A stretch of 13,923 bases of DNA from Bacteroidia bacterium (GCA_030431945.1 JAUIIF010000048.1:1-13923); one strand, 5' to 3'; shown: positions 1 to 8,031, numbered from the stretch's first letter. Notes: generated by a model from the sequence alone, not told the origin. A program made the numbers and translations.

Positions 1-334
1 AATCGTTTGGATCGGCTGATGTACAGCCTTCATAAGTGGTAGCCTCCCACCTGCTGATTTCCGGGGATAACTCCACGCGAAGAAATTTATGGGCGTATTC
101 GTCTGCCTCCGCTTCCGAATACGTCAGGTATTCGTCCTCGTAGTATTCATATTCGTCCAGCGTAACCACCCGCACGTAACACTTTTCAGGATTCGGGTTG
201 GCTGGCAGGTTTCCAGTCCTGGAATCCCGGAAGTTTTCGTTTATGTATCCGTAGTTGGTACGGGAAGGGGTGTACGTACCACAGGCAACAAGCAGGGTGG
301 CAAATAGGAAGAGGGGAATACAGATTTTCCGCAT
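1..334 (-). CDS. Lipoprotein, partial (3' end beyond the left edge)
   Basis: The gene starts at the ATG at 334-332 and stays open for 111 codons to the window edge, so its C-terminus is missing. Residues 1-17 form a short basic-hydrophobic signal peptide ending in the lipobox LVAC, with Cys18 as the expected lipidation site, so the mature protein should be membrane anchored and exported. After it comes a Pro/Asn-rich linker (about 35-50), a KCYVR segment (51-55) and a very acidic, Tyr-rich stretch (about 60-80). A perfect -7 box (TAAATTTG, 404-411) lies 70 bp upstream. The segment from KCYVR to a later Cys near 104 reminds me of the N-terminal part of Bacteroidota OmpA-like/peptidoglycan-binding lipoproteins; this is from memory and weak. 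It is divergent from the next gene. The lipoprotein call is solid; the function is unknown. Confidence 0.72.
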   Translation of the reverse strand, partial: MRKICIPLFLFATLLVACGTYTPSRTNYGYINENFRDSRTGNLPANPNPEKCYVRVVTLDEYEYYEDEYLTYSEAEADEYAHKFLRVELSPEISRWEATTYEGCTSADPND

Positions 335-403
335 GGGCAGGTTATTAACAGGGTAGGTTTACACGGGCTCGACTTTCGGCAGGGATAGTCTGTGGCCGGA
401 CGA

Positions 404-411
404 CAAATTTA
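404..411 (-). promoter_or_regulatory. Bacteroidota -7 box for the lipoprotein gene at 334
   Basis: The minus strand reads TAAATTTG, an exact match to the TAnnTTTG consensus recognised by Bacteroidota primary sigma factors. Transcription would begin about 7 bp downstream, giving a leader of about 60 nt. I see no clear TTG at the expected -33 distance. Confidence 0.45.
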
Positions 412-447
412 AGCACTATAAGACTTATGCCTAAACTACTCCGGCTT

Positions 448-463
448 AGGTATAAATATACCT
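448..463. promoter_or_regulatory. Palindrome in divergent promoter region, possible operator
   Basis: AGGTATA and TATACCT form a perfect inverted repeat around a 2-base AA centre. It lies between the divergent genes at 334 and 498, just upstream of a near-consensus -7 box (TATCATTG, 472-479, one mismatch) for the 498 gene. That puts it where a -33 element would be, a common place for a regulator to bind. A role as an operator is inference; short palindromes also arise by chance. Confidence 0.3.
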
Positions 464-497
464 CAAGGTCTTATCATTGTAACGAATACCCCAGACT

Positions 498-1325
498 ATG
501 AAGTACCTTCCCTTCCTCCTGCCCTTCCTGTTCCTTTGTGCCTGTCAGCAGGATGCACCGGTTACAGCAACACCAGACCTTCCCGCCGCTGCCGTGGACA
601 CGCTGTCGTTCGAAGTATTCACCTTCCGGGATTCGGCCGTACTGGTTCCAGATTTTCCCGGGTCTCCCCAGGCCAGGTACGCGGTACAGACGTTCATCCC
701 CAAATCCGGCAACCAAGCCCTCGACTACCTGATCCAAACTGCCCTGGGTAGGGACATTGCCGGCGAGTATGCGCCGGTCAGGGTAACGGACCTGCCCCAA
801 ACCCTCAGAATTGCCAGCCGGGAAATCCTGGCCAACTACCGGAAACAAACCGTAGACACCAGTGACCTGGTCGGCAATTTTGCGACTTACTCGCTGTCCT
901 TTGACCATACCACCACCCTGCGCTGCAATACTGCGGGACTTCTCACCCTGGCCACCACCCACTATGCCTACACCGGAGGTGCGCACGGCAATTATTACAC
1001 CACCCTGCAGACGTTTGTCACAGACTCCGTCCGGCTGCTCACTTACGAAGATGTTTTTCTGCCGGATCAGGAAGCCGTATTAAGCCAACTCCTCACCGAA
1101 AAGGCAGAGCATCTTGGAATTTCCTACGATACCGAGACGGTACCCACGACTAAAAATTTCGCCTTCACCCAGGCAGGGCTCCTGTTCAATTATCCCCCCT
1201 ACGAAATCGCGTCGTACGCCGCCGGGGAAATTGAAATTATCCTTCCCTACGCAGAGGTCAGTCACCTGATGACGGGCCTGGCGGAAGGGTTGGTACTACA
1301 ATCCGGGCTCGGGCCCCGTGGATAA
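498..1325 (+). CDS. Lipoprotein with DUF4163/DUF3298 (RsiV-like) domains
   Basis: This is a 275-residue exported lipoprotein. Residues 1-15 are a hydrophobic signal ending LCAC, with Cys16 as the lipidation site. The middle carries YTGGAHG (158-164), the hallmark of the DUF4163 region. The C-terminal part has an FTQAGLLFNYPPYEIASYAAG stretch (from about 223) followed by an acidic/hydrophobic LPYAEV segment, typical of DUF3298. The two domains occur together in RsiV anti-sigma factors and in many Bacteroidota lipoproteins of unknown role; there is no N-terminal anti-sigma segment or membrane helix here, so an RsiV function is unlikely. The start at 498 is the only one that gives a signal peptide. 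Its last 30 bp overlap the convergent GNAT gene. Family assignment is confident, biochemical role unknown. Confidence 0.85.
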   Translation: MKYLPFLLPFLFLCACQQDAPVTATPDLPAAAVDTLSFEVFTFRDSAVLVPDFPGSPQARYAVQTFIPKSGNQALDYLIQTALGRDIAGEYAPVRVTDLPQTLRIASREILANYRKQTVDTSDLVGNFATYSLSFDHTTTLRCNTAGLLTLATTHYAYTGGAHGNYYTTLQTFVTDSVRLLTYEDVFLPDQEAVLSQLLTEKAEHLGISYDTETVPTTKNFAFTQAGLLFNYPPYEIASYAAGEIEIILPYAEVSHLMTGLAEGLVLQSGLGPRG

Positions 1326-1841
1326 GCCGACCAGTGCCGCAAGCGGCCAGCTCATCATGATGGCCTCCGTGGTGTTGCCGGCGGCAAAGTGGTGAAATTC
1401 CTTGCGGCCGGGGCGGCCGCCAAGGCGCTCATAAAAGCCAATGGCAGCTTCGTTCGACGTAAGGACCCAGAGGTACATCTCCCCCGTCGGAACAGTTGCG
1501 GCCAACCGGCTGGCAGCGTACTGCATCAATTTTTTCCCCAGCCCCCTGCCGTGGTAAGCCGGGTGAACGTGCAGATTATCCAGCAGGTGACCATCTTCGG
1601 CAGCATGCCACGGAAAAACACAACTGAAGCCGATCAGTACCCCTTCCTCCTCAACGACGGATACCTGCATTGCCGCTGCGCTTGCCGTAAAGCGTTCCGT
1701 CCAGACCTGCAGTCGTTCGGCCGGCGCCTCAACGTCCAGGTAGTGATCCGAGAAATCTCCCCGGTAGGTCTGTTGCCAGCTCAGGGTGTGCAGCGCGGCA
1801 ATGGCGGGGGCATCAAGCAGGGTGGCGGGGCGAAAGTGCAT
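1296..1841 (-). CDS. GNAT-family N-acetyltransferase
   Basis: This 181-residue protein has a GNAT fold: an N-terminal MHFRPATLLDAPAIAAL segment, then the acetyl-CoA-binding motif A, LDNLHVHPAYHGRGLGKKLM (87-106), whose HGRGLG supplies the Q/RxxGxG/A pyrophosphate loop. The C-terminal motif B, NEAAIGFYERLGG (130-142), places a family-typical Tyr where the general acid often sits. It should transfer an acetyl group from acetyl-CoA to an amine in the cytoplasm; the substrate cannot be read from sequence. The final residues (about 165-181) run past the usual fold end and are encoded in the 30-bp overlap with the convergent lipoprotein gene. Motif copy 1 of the repeat family lies 34 bp upstream of the start codon. 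Confidence 0.9.
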   Translation of the reverse strand: MHFRPATLLDAPAIAALHTLSWQQTYRGDFSDHYLDVEAPAERLQVWTERFTASAAAMQVSVVEEEGVLIGFSCVFPWHAAEDGHLLDNLHVHPAYHGRGLGKKLMQYAASRLAATVPTGEMYLWVLTSNEAAIGFYERLGGRPGRKEFHHFAAGNTTEAIMMSWPLAALVGLSTGPEPGL

Positions 1842-1875
1842 AGTTGTCAGTTAGTGGTGGTGAGGGTAAATTTTC

Positions 1876-1893
1876 GGGCGCGCACGCAGGTGC
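1876..1893 (-). repeat. GC-rich dispersed motif, copy 1
   Basis: The minus strand reads GCACCTGCGTGCGCGCCC, one core base off the family consensus KGCACCKGCGKCCGCGCC. It is in the sense orientation of the GNAT gene, ending 34 bp before its ATG. Copies 1 and 3 also share flanking bases on the upstream side (gene-sense AAACRWTCTYTGCACC), which extends the similarity beyond the core. Confidence 0.75.
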
Positions 1894-2024
1894 AGAGAAT
1901 GTTTGGAGCAGCCAAAAAGTTTCGGCTAACGTTCCTCCTATTTTCCCGCAAATAACGCTTGATTAAGGCCATCTTCCCAAGCACAGGAGCTGCCGGTACC
2001 CTCCCCTGGCCTCTTACCCTTGTC

Positions 2025-2043
2025 CGGCACCTGCGTCCGCGCC
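2025..2043 (+). repeat. GC-rich dispersed motif, copy 2
   Basis: The plus strand reads CGGCACCTGCGTCCGCGCC, an exact match to the consensus, in the sense direction of glnS and about 107 bp before its ATG. It forms an inverted pair with copy 1 (overall span 168 bp). The preceding C-rich stretch resembles that of copy 4. Confidence 0.78.
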
Positions 2044-2111
2044 TGCTCCTCCGCTGAGAAAAGGCACGAAAAAGCCTTGCCCTGCAACGAAACCCACGGC
2101 AAAAACTGTTG

Positions 2112-2119
2112 TACCTTTG
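2112..2119 (+). promoter_or_regulatory. Bacteroidota -7 box for glnS
   Basis: TACCTTTG matches TAnnTTTG exactly. Transcription would start near 2126, giving a leader of about 25 nt before the glnS ATG. No TTG is seen at the -33 distance. A weaker TACCCTTG lies just upstream of repeat copy 2, so a second start is possible. Confidence 0.55.
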
Positions 2120-2150
2120 TCCCCCAACCCCAGGTATTAAGACTAATTGA

Positions 2151-3809
2151 ATGAGTACGCCAACTGCTGATAATTTCATCGAAGAATTCATCGTCACTGA
2201 CCTAGAAAATGGTAAGCACGACGGGCGGATCCATACCCGCTTCCCCCCGGAACCAAATGGCTACCTGCACATCGGGCACGCCAAAGCGATTGTGATCAAT
2301 TTTGAAATTGGCAAGAAATTCGGAGGCAAGACCAACCTGCGGATGGATGATACCAACCCGACTACCGAGGAGACGCACTTCGTTACCAACATCGAGAACG
2401 ATATTCGCTGGCTCGGCTATGAATGGGAAGGGGAAACCCTCTATGCCTCCAATTATTTCGGCGAATTGTACCAGCTGGCGCTGCGCCTGATCGATAAGGG
2501 CCTTGCCTTTGTGGATGACTCCACGGCGGAGGAAATCGCCGCCCAGAAGGGCGACATCGATGAGCCAGGGACCAACAGCCCGTTCCGCGATCGTACCCCA
2601 GCCGAAAACCGCGACCTGTTCGAACGGATGAAGGCAGGGGAATTCCCCGACGGCAGTAAGGTACTGCGGGCCAAAATTGACATGGCCCACCCCAACCTGC
2701 TGCTGCGCGACCCCGTGCTTTACCGGATCAAGCACGAAGCCCACCATCGTACGGGCGACGAGTGGTGTATTTACCCGCTGTATGACTTCGCCCACGGGCA
2801 GAGCGACTCCATCGAAGGGATTACCCACTCCCTGTGCAGCCTGGAATTCCGGCACCACCGGGACCTCTACAACTGGCTGATCGAAGCCCTCGGGATCTTC
2901 CCCAGCCGGCAAATAGAGTTTGCCCGCATGAACGTCGACTACCTGATCACCTCTAAACGGAGGCTGAAAAAACTGGTGGAAGAAGGCATCGTCGCAGGTT
3001 GGGATGATCCGCGTATGGGCACTCTGGCCGGCATGCGCCGCAAGGGCTACCCCCCAGCGGCCCTCCGCGACTTTTGCTTGCGGACGGGCGTCACCAAACG
3101 CGACAACCAGCAGGAATTTGGCCTGCTCGAGCATTCTGTCCGGGAGGTCCTGAACGAAACGGCTGACCGGTACATGGCCGTTCTCGACCCCGTAAAACTG
3201 GTCATCACCAATTATCCCGCCGGCCAGAGTGAGATCCTGACGGCCGAAAACAACCCCCAGGACGAAAGCCGTGGCGAACGGGAAATCCCCTTCAGCCGCG
3301 AACTCTGGGTGGAGCGTTCCGACTACCGCAAAGAGCCCCAGAACCGCAAATATTTCCGGATGGCACCGGATAAGGACGTACGGCTGAAGGCCGCCTACAT
3401 TTTGCACATCGAAGGGCACGAAGAGGACGCCGACGGGAACGTTACCCAGATTAACGCCACTTACTACCCTGACAGCCGGTCCGGAAACGATACCTCCGGC
3501 ATCAAAGCCAAAGGTACCCTGCACTGGGTGGATGCCGCCACGGCCATTGACCTTGAAGTCCGGCAGTACGACAAGCTCTTCACGGACCCAACGCCAATGG
3601 ACCACGAAGACAAAGATTTTATGGATTTTATCAACCCCGACAGTCTGAAAATCATCACGGCCAAAGGAGAGCCGGCGCTGGCGCAGGCCAAGGTGGGCGA
3701 TACCTTCCAGTTTCTCCGGATGGGATACTATACCGTTGACCCGGACGCCACGGAAGATAAAATGGTCTTTAACCTTACTTGCGGACTTAAGAGTTCCTGG
3801 AAAGGGTAA
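2151..3809 (+). CDS. glnS: Glutaminyl-tRNA synthetase
   Basis: The enzyme charges tRNA-Gln with glutamine at the expense of ATP in the cytoplasm. At 552 residues it matches the E. coli length closely. It is a class I synthetase: the HIGH motif is seen as PEPNGYLHIGHAKA (HIGH at 40-43), and the KMSKS-type loop as ITSKRRL (K269). The segment RFPPEPNGYLHIGHAKAI and the DDTNP motif (66-70) mark the GlnRS/GluRS branch, and the C-terminal half (about 340-552) is the two-beta-barrel anticodon-binding part typical of bacterial/eukaryotic GlnRS. A dedicated GlnRS suggests that the organism need not make Gln-tRNA through the amidotransferase route. The start is supported by the -7 box 31 bp upstream. 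A SUI1-like gene follows after 26 bp, probably in the same transcript. Confidence 0.97.
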   Translation: MSTPTADNFIEEFIVTDLENGKHDGRIHTRFPPEPNGYLHIGHAKAIVINFEIGKKFGGKTNLRMDDTNPTTEETHFVTNIENDIRWLGYEWEGETLYASNYFGELYQLALRLIDKGLAFVDDSTAEEIAAQKGDIDEPGTNSPFRDRTPAENRDLFERMKAGEFPDGSKVLRAKIDMAHPNLLLRDPVLYRIKHEAHHRTGDEWCIYPLYDFAHGQSDSIEGITHSLCSLEFRHHRDLYNWLIEALGIFPSRQIEFARMNVDYLITSKRRLKKLVEEGIVAGWDDPRMGTLAGMRRKGYPPAALRDFCLRTGVTKRDNQQEFGLLEHSVREVLNETADRYMAVLDPVKLVITNYPAGQSEILTAENNPQDESRGEREIPFSRELWVERSDYRKEPQNRKYFRMAPDKDVRLKAAYILHIEGHEEDADGNVTQINATYYPDSRSGNDTSGIKAKGTLHWVDAATAIDLEVRQYDKLFTDPTPMDHEDKDFMDFINPDSLKIITAKGEPALAQAKVGDTFQFLRMGYYTVDPDATEDKMVFNLTCGLKSSWKG

Positions 3810-3835
3810 GCATTGCCTGAGGTGATTACGAAGAC

Positions 3836-4255
3836 ATGGCTAAGAAAAAGAATAAACGGGGGTTTGACTTTACCGCAGGCGAACAAGGGCCGGCGGACAA
3901 TCCTTTTGCCGCCTTACGCGCACTAGGGAATGACCTGCCCCCGCCACCGGACGACCTGCCCGAACCGGTAACTCCCGCCACCAGGACTACTCCTGACGCC
4001 GCCACCAGAGCCGGGATGCCACTCCGGATTTTCCTGGACCGTAAACAACGCCGGGGAAACGTCGCTACGCTCATCACGGGGTTTACCGGCTCAGAAGAGC
4101 AGCTCAAAACCCTCGGTAAGCTGCTAAAGACGAAGTGCGGCGTTGGTGGGTCCGTAAAGGACGGAGAGATCATCATTCAGGGCAACAAGCGCGAACAGGT
4201 GCTGGAGCTTTTGCTCGCAGCAGGCTATAAAGCCACTAAAAAATCCGGAGGATAG
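3836..4255 (+). CDS. SUI1/eIF1-like translation initiation factor (YciH family)
   Basis: The 139-residue protein has a basic, Pro-rich, probably disordered N-terminus (1-58) and a SUI1 domain (about 61-137). Diagnostic stretches are LRIFLDRKQRRGNVATLITG (from 63) and LLKTKCGVGGSVKDGEIIIQ (from 96), the latter with the family's K-CG-GG-V/K-D-G-I-I-QG pattern, followed by a GY near the end. In eukaryotes and archaea the family tunes start-codon selection on the small ribosomal subunit; E. coli YciH is linked to translation initiation and stress inhibition. It lies 26 bp downstream of glnS on the same strand, which fits a translation operon. No separate promoter is evident. The family call is confident; the exact role in bacteria is not well settled. 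Confidence 0.92.
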   Translation: MAKKKNKRGFDFTAGEQGPADNPFAALRALGNDLPPPPDDLPEPVTPATRTTPDAATRAGMPLRIFLDRKQRRGNVATLITGFTGSEEQLKTLGKLLKTKCGVGGSVKDGEIIIQGNKREQVLELLLAAGYKATKKSGG

Positions 4256-4266
4256 AATTTTTCCGG
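4238..4266 (-). terminator. Possible weak terminator for the metalloprotease gene
   Basis: On the minus strand CCGGA and TCCGG pair around a 12-nt loop, followed at once by A then six Ts. The stem is only 5 bp and overlaps the end of the SUI1-like gene, so support is modest. Confidence 0.3.
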
Positions 4267-4323
4267 CCCGTTGGGTACCACCTTTTCCCGTACAGCACGG
4301 TCCGGCAGGTAACCCGAAGGCAA

Positions 4324-7300
4324 TCATTTTTTGGTCAGGCGCAGTGCCGGCATTCCTGCTGCGCGCAACACGTAGAGCCCTGCGGGCAAACCAGAGGTAC
4401 TGATGGTCCCTCCGTAGGCCGAGAGTACGCCCTGCAGGACGGTACGCCCCCGGGCATCCAGCAGGAAGTAAGGAACATCCTTACGGTTGGCCTCCGGCAA
4501 TACCCAGCGGTAGTTCAGTTGATCGGCGACCGGATTGGGGGACAACCGAAGGCTGACGGCTGCACTACCTCCGATCCGGGCAGACCGGATGGGGGAATAG
4601 CTGACCCGCCCATCCAGGTCCGTTTGCCGCAAACGGTAGAAATAATCCGTTGCGGGAGCCGGGGAAAGATCGGTGAAAACCAGCTCCTCCCCTGCCGCCA
4701 CGAAGCCCAGATCTGACCAGGCGGAAGGTGTAGCGGCGGGCGTACGCTCCACGAAAAAGCCCTCGTGATTTTCCGCTGCGGCAACGGACCAGCGCAGCAA
4801 GACGTCTGACTTGCGCGCCGTGGCCGTAAACGCTAGAAACGTTACGGGCAGGAGGCTGCTTTCCAGGCAGGTTTTCAGGCCAAAGCCATTAATCTGGCCA
4901 CCGTCCTGATTGGCCAGGTCTGCCACCCGCAGCGTCCAGGCACCGTTAACTTCCTCGCCGTCAAAAGCACTGAGGGGGGCGGAGGTCCGGACAAAAACCT
5001 CCGGCGCCACCGGCGGGCAGGGAAAAGTGGGACGGACGGCTTCGTCATCAAAATTGATGTGGAGGTTATTGTTTCCGCCGCAACTGCGGTCGAATAGTGG
5101 GACAATGGTCCCCTCCGGACTTTCCAATTCGATTTGCAAATCGTTCAGGTAAGAATGTTCAACGTTCAGCAAGACCACGTCCAGGTCTTCCAGGGTGCCT
5201 TCCGCCGTGATCACGAGCGGCATCTCAGCAATTTGCACCGGGGCCCCGTCCGAGATGGTTACCGGGTCAGCAGTGCTGAGGTGCAACGGGCAATCTCCCG
5301 TTATAAAGGAGGTTTCGTTCCAGATGGAGATGCCGCAACCTCCTGATTCCTGGATACTCCGGATTCGCCAGTAATACACCGTATTGGCGGCGAGGTAAGT
5401 GGGCAGGGTGTAGCTTGGCAGGCTGCTGTTGCGGTCATAGAGTAACTCGCTGAAGTCCGCCGAAGCCGCCAATTGGATCTGGTAGCGGTCAGCCCCATTA
5501 TCTTCGGCCTGCAGCGTAGGTCGGATATCCGGCGAGAAGCCGGATGGCAACATCCCATCCGGACCGGCCTGCGGAGCTTCACCGAACTTGGTAAAAGTAA
5601 CGACTTCGCTGAAGGGGCCGTAGGGGCCGGCGTAGGCAATTTCCACCGAGTAGGTTCCTTGGGCAAGTTCGGTAAGGCCGGAGACCTCTAAGCGAAAGCG
5701 ACCGCCCGGCCGGGGGTGCGCCGGAATAATTGCCGCCGTAGTTCCCGGCGGCACCCCGGAGATGGTAATGTCCAGGCTATCGGAAGCCCCGCCCAGGCTT
5801 CTCGTCAGGAACTCAAAACTGGCGCTGCCGTTGAGGGTAAAACAGTCCGCAATACTAAGCGGGCTAAGTGAGGCTACTTCGATGGCCGGCGGACCGACGG
5901 AGTCCACAATAGTAAAATTACGATCGCTGATATTGTAAAAAACGTTGTCCACACTTCTGATCAGGACGCGGCCCTGGTTGGTCAGCTGTTCCGGCACCTG
6001 GATTTCCGTCAATCCGGTGTTAGGTACGCCCAGCGCGAGGGGGAAAAAGTTGTTGCCGCCATCTCCGGAAAACAGTACGTCTACCACGGGCGAAGCATAG
6101 GCCGCCTGCTCCGTTCCGGCAGTGTGCCACTGCACCTGGGCGGTTTGCCCGATGCTCCACTGGTTACCCTGCCGGGGGTCCGTCACGGCAAAAGCTCCCG
6201 ACTCGCCGGTTACGGATATTTTCACGTCTTCTGCCACCGCACAGCCATAGCTGGCGTTGGCGTGGCGCACGGTGAGGCGAAAGTTGAGGTCGCGCTCCAC
6301 TTGTGGCAGGACTTCCCAGAGTGGTTGCAGGTTGCTCACCACCGCCGGGAAGCGGGGAAAGTAACGCTCCCCCACCTGCACTGGCGGGAAACTTCGGAAA
6401 AGGGGACCGAAACGACTGCTATCCGCCGGCGGCATGATGCTCTGTTCCACATCGTACTGTTCCCAATTATAAGTAATCAGTCCCTCATGCCCCGTGGCCG
6501 TGCCGGCCAGTTTAAAGGGCGTCCCCGGAGGGATTAAATGATCCGCCAGGGGTGCCAGTTGGGGGTTGGAGAGGTTGTCCAGCACAATCGTCGCACAACT
6601 CCCGCCGGTAAAGAAATTCTCGGTATGCCGGGAGATTTCCTCAATGCTCCGGCCATGAAAATAGGCATCACTGGCTGCCTGTATGTCCGGAAAACAAATG
6701 CCGGCGTAGCCCATAATGGTACTGCCGCTGCCGGGCTCCATACCGGAAAGGGAAGAGTAATTACAGGAGTTATTCTGGGTATGATTAGCCCCTAGCTGGT
6801 GGCCGAATTCGTGGGCCACGTAATCAATATTAAAGGGGTCTCCTTCGGGCGCGATCAGACTCGTTGCTCCCCCACCCTTCAGATCGGGGTCACAGACGCT
6901 GCGCAAATAGCCCCTGCCGTTGTTATTGCCCTGCGTAAAAACGTGACCAAGATCAAAATGCTCATCTCCCAGGCGCTCCCGCTGCACCGAAATATTTTCA
7001 TTAATCAGGGTCGCCACCGTGTTACTGGAAAACGGACTTTCCTCCTCCTGATAAAAATAGAGGGTATCATTGTTGGCTACCAATTGTAAGCGCAGCGATA
7101 GTTCCTGGGTGAACACCTGGTTGACCCGGTTCAGGGTGGTAATAATCGCTGACTGGACCAGCCCCGCCTGCGCCGGAGACGTGGCTCCGTGGTAATTGCT
7201 GTAAGGCACCGCTGCGGAAATGGCGACGCGGTACTGCCGCAGAACACAGTCCCCTTCCGTTCCCGGAAAAAAGTCTTCCGGTTGCGTCCCGGGGTTTGCG

Positions 7301-7818
7301 ATGGCGGTACAAGCGAAGTCGGTCCCTTCCGAGCTGGCCTGCCGGCGGGCGTAGACCCGGTACACCTCCTGATTGTCCGCAGCGACGGGATCAATAAAAT
7401 AGCTCAGCCCCCCACCCCGGACGGCTGCGTGAAATCCTCTTTCCGTCCAATCCAGGAATACCGTTTCTGCCGGGTTGTTTTCATTTACCCCGTACCAGGT
7501 ACCCAGGTGCGAGAAAGGGCCGGAGGAAGCATCGGCAGTAATATCGTACCGGACGATGCGAAAATTTGCGCGACCTCCCGTTTCCGGGGTAGGCAACGTG
7601 AGCAGGTGGTTACTTGCTTCGGCGGTAACGGCTTGTTCATGAGGAGCGGCCAGTAAGACAGCATGCAGTTCCGTAGCATTTATCACCCACTGAAGGGCCC
7701 CCTCCCCTTCCGCAGCAGGATGTAGAGTAGTAGCACCGTAATACAAAGGATCTGGCCGGACCTGACCAGCCAGCAAGGTAGTGGCCATACAAGCCAGTAC
7801 AAAAAGTAAATACCGCAT
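4324..7818 (-). CDS. Secreted reprolysin-type metalloprotease with P domain and T9SS sorting domain
   Basis: Numbering is from the ATG at 7818, giving 1164 residues; an upstream TTG frame start at 7827 is not needed, and the ATG gives a clean signal peptide (about 1-20). After a propeptide-like region comes an M12B-type catalytic domain (about 185-405) with the zinc site HEFGHQLGANH (His336, Glu337, His340, His346) and a Met-turn, IMGYAG (368-373). Then follow Ig-like modules (about 405-540), a Kre9/KNH-like segment (about 545-640), another beta-rich region, a fibronectin III-like module (about 755-840), a proprotein-convertase P domain (about 843-985), a second FN3-like module (about 990-1080) and a C-terminal domain (about 1089-1164) with LSPNPV and GLPAGLYVLR, the type A T9SS signal. 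It is probably exported to the cell surface or medium to degrade proteins. Substrate unknown. Confidence 0.93.
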   Translation of the reverse strand: MRYLLFVLACMATTLLAGQVRPDPLYYGATTLHPAAEGEGALQWVINATELHAVLLAAPHEQAVTAEASNHLLTLPTPETGGRANFRIVRYDITADASSGPFSHLGTWYGVNENNPAETVFLDWTERGFHAAVRGGGLSYFIDPVAADNQEVYRVYARRQASSEGTDFACTAIANPGTQPEDFFPGTEGDCVLRQYRVAISAAVPYSNYHGATSPAQAGLVQSAIITTLNRVNQVFTQELSLRLQLVANNDTLYFYQEEESPFSSNTVATLINENISVQRERLGDEHFDLGHVFTQGNNNGRGYLRSVCDPDLKGGGATSLIAPEGDPFNIDYVAHEFGHQLGANHTQNNSCNYSSLSGMEPGSGSTIMGYAGICFPDIQAASDAYFHGRSIEEISRHTENFFTGGSCATIVLDNLSNPQLAPLADHLIPPGTPFKLAGTATGHEGLITYNWEQYDVEQSIMPPADSSRFGPLFRSFPPVQVGERYFPRFPAVVSNLQPLWEVLPQVERDLNFRLTVRHANASYGCAVAEDVKISVTGESGAFAVTDPRQGNQWSIGQTAQVQWHTAGTEQAAYASPVVDVLFSGDGGNNFFPLALGVPNTGLTEIQVPEQLTNQGRVLIRSVDNVFYNISDRNFTIVDSVGPPAIEVASLSPLSIADCFTLNGSASFEFLTRSLGGASDSLDITISGVPPGTTAAIIPAHPRPGGRFRLEVSGLTELAQGTYSVEIAYAGPYGPFSEVVTFTKFGEAPQAGPDGMLPSGFSPDIRPTLQAEDNGADRYQIQLAASADFSELLYDRNSSLPSYTLPTYLAANTVYYWRIRSIQESGGCGISIWNETSFITGDCPLHLSTADPVTISDGAPVQIAEMPLVITAEGTLEDLDVVLLNVEHSYLNDLQIELESPEGTIVPLFDRSCGGNNNLHINFDDEAVRPTFPCPPVAPEVFVRTSAPLSAFDGEEVNGAWTLRVADLANQDGGQINGFGLKTCLESSLLPVTFLAFTATARKSDVLLRWSVAAAENHEGFFVERTPAATPSAWSDLGFVAAGEELVFTDLSPAPATDYFYRLRQTDLDGRVSYSPIRSARIGGSAAVSLRLSPNPVADQLNYRWVLPEANRKDVPYFLLDARGRTVLQGVLSAYGGTISTSGLPAGLYVLRAAGMPALRLTKK

Positions 7819-7944
7819 GAAAACCAAATAAAGTAGTCGGGGGAAGCTTTCGGTCAGTCGTCCTTTACCTGCACATTAAAAACCTGATTCCTCAGCGGGG
7901 AGCGAGTGAAAAACCAATTGCTTGCTAACTGTTGTTCAAAGTGT

Positions 7945-7952
7945 CAAAATTA
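7945..7952 (-). promoter_or_regulatory. Candidate -7 box for the metalloprotease gene
   Basis: The minus strand reads TAATTTTG, an exact TAnnTTTG match, which would give a rather long leader of about 120 nt. No -33 TTG is apparent, so this is tentative. Confidence 0.35.
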
Positions 7953-7977
7953 CCAGCACAAAGTAACTGAAAAAGTA

Positions 7978-8031
7978 GTGGAGAACCTAAGTATTTAGGT
8001 AACGGTGCCTTACATCAACGGCGATCTCCAC
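7978..8031. repeat. Nested inverted repeat, possible structured RNA or operator
   Basis: GTGGAGA (7978-7984) pairs perfectly with TCTCCAC (8025-8031). Directly inside the left arm, ACCTAA (7985-7990) pairs with TTAGGT (7995-8000) around a GTAT loop. On the plus strand a weak TGCT/AGCA stem followed by seven Ts ends near 8060. Function unknown. Confidence 0.4.

Larger units (their letters stand above)
1842..2150. other. Intergenic region between GNAT and glnS genes
   Basis: This 309-bp divergent spacer has no supported gene. It holds two inverted copies of the GC-rich repeat (1876-1893 and 2025-2043), a small AAGGC/GCCTT hairpin (2061-2078) and the glnS -7 box (2112-2119). A minus-strand open frame across it (1847-2197) lacks any family signature and runs into glnS, so I do not call it. 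Confidence 0.6.

Noticed and set aside
2044..2150. T-box-like control of glnS
   Set aside because: No T-box sequence or antiterminator structure is visible, only a small AAGGC/GCCTT hairpin; T-boxes are not typical of Bacteroidota.
1847..2197. Minus-strand frame in the GNAT-glnS spacer
   Set aside because: Arg-rich composition, no family features, starts inside glnS and covers the inverted repeat copies.
2202..3605. Long minus-strand open frame (467 codons) across glnS
   Set aside because: It is antisense to a clear glutaminyl-tRNA synthetase, has no family signature, and follows from GC-biased third positions.
7819..7827. Upstream TTG start for the metalloprotease
   Set aside because: The ATG three codons later gives a standard signal peptide, and TTG starts are less common.
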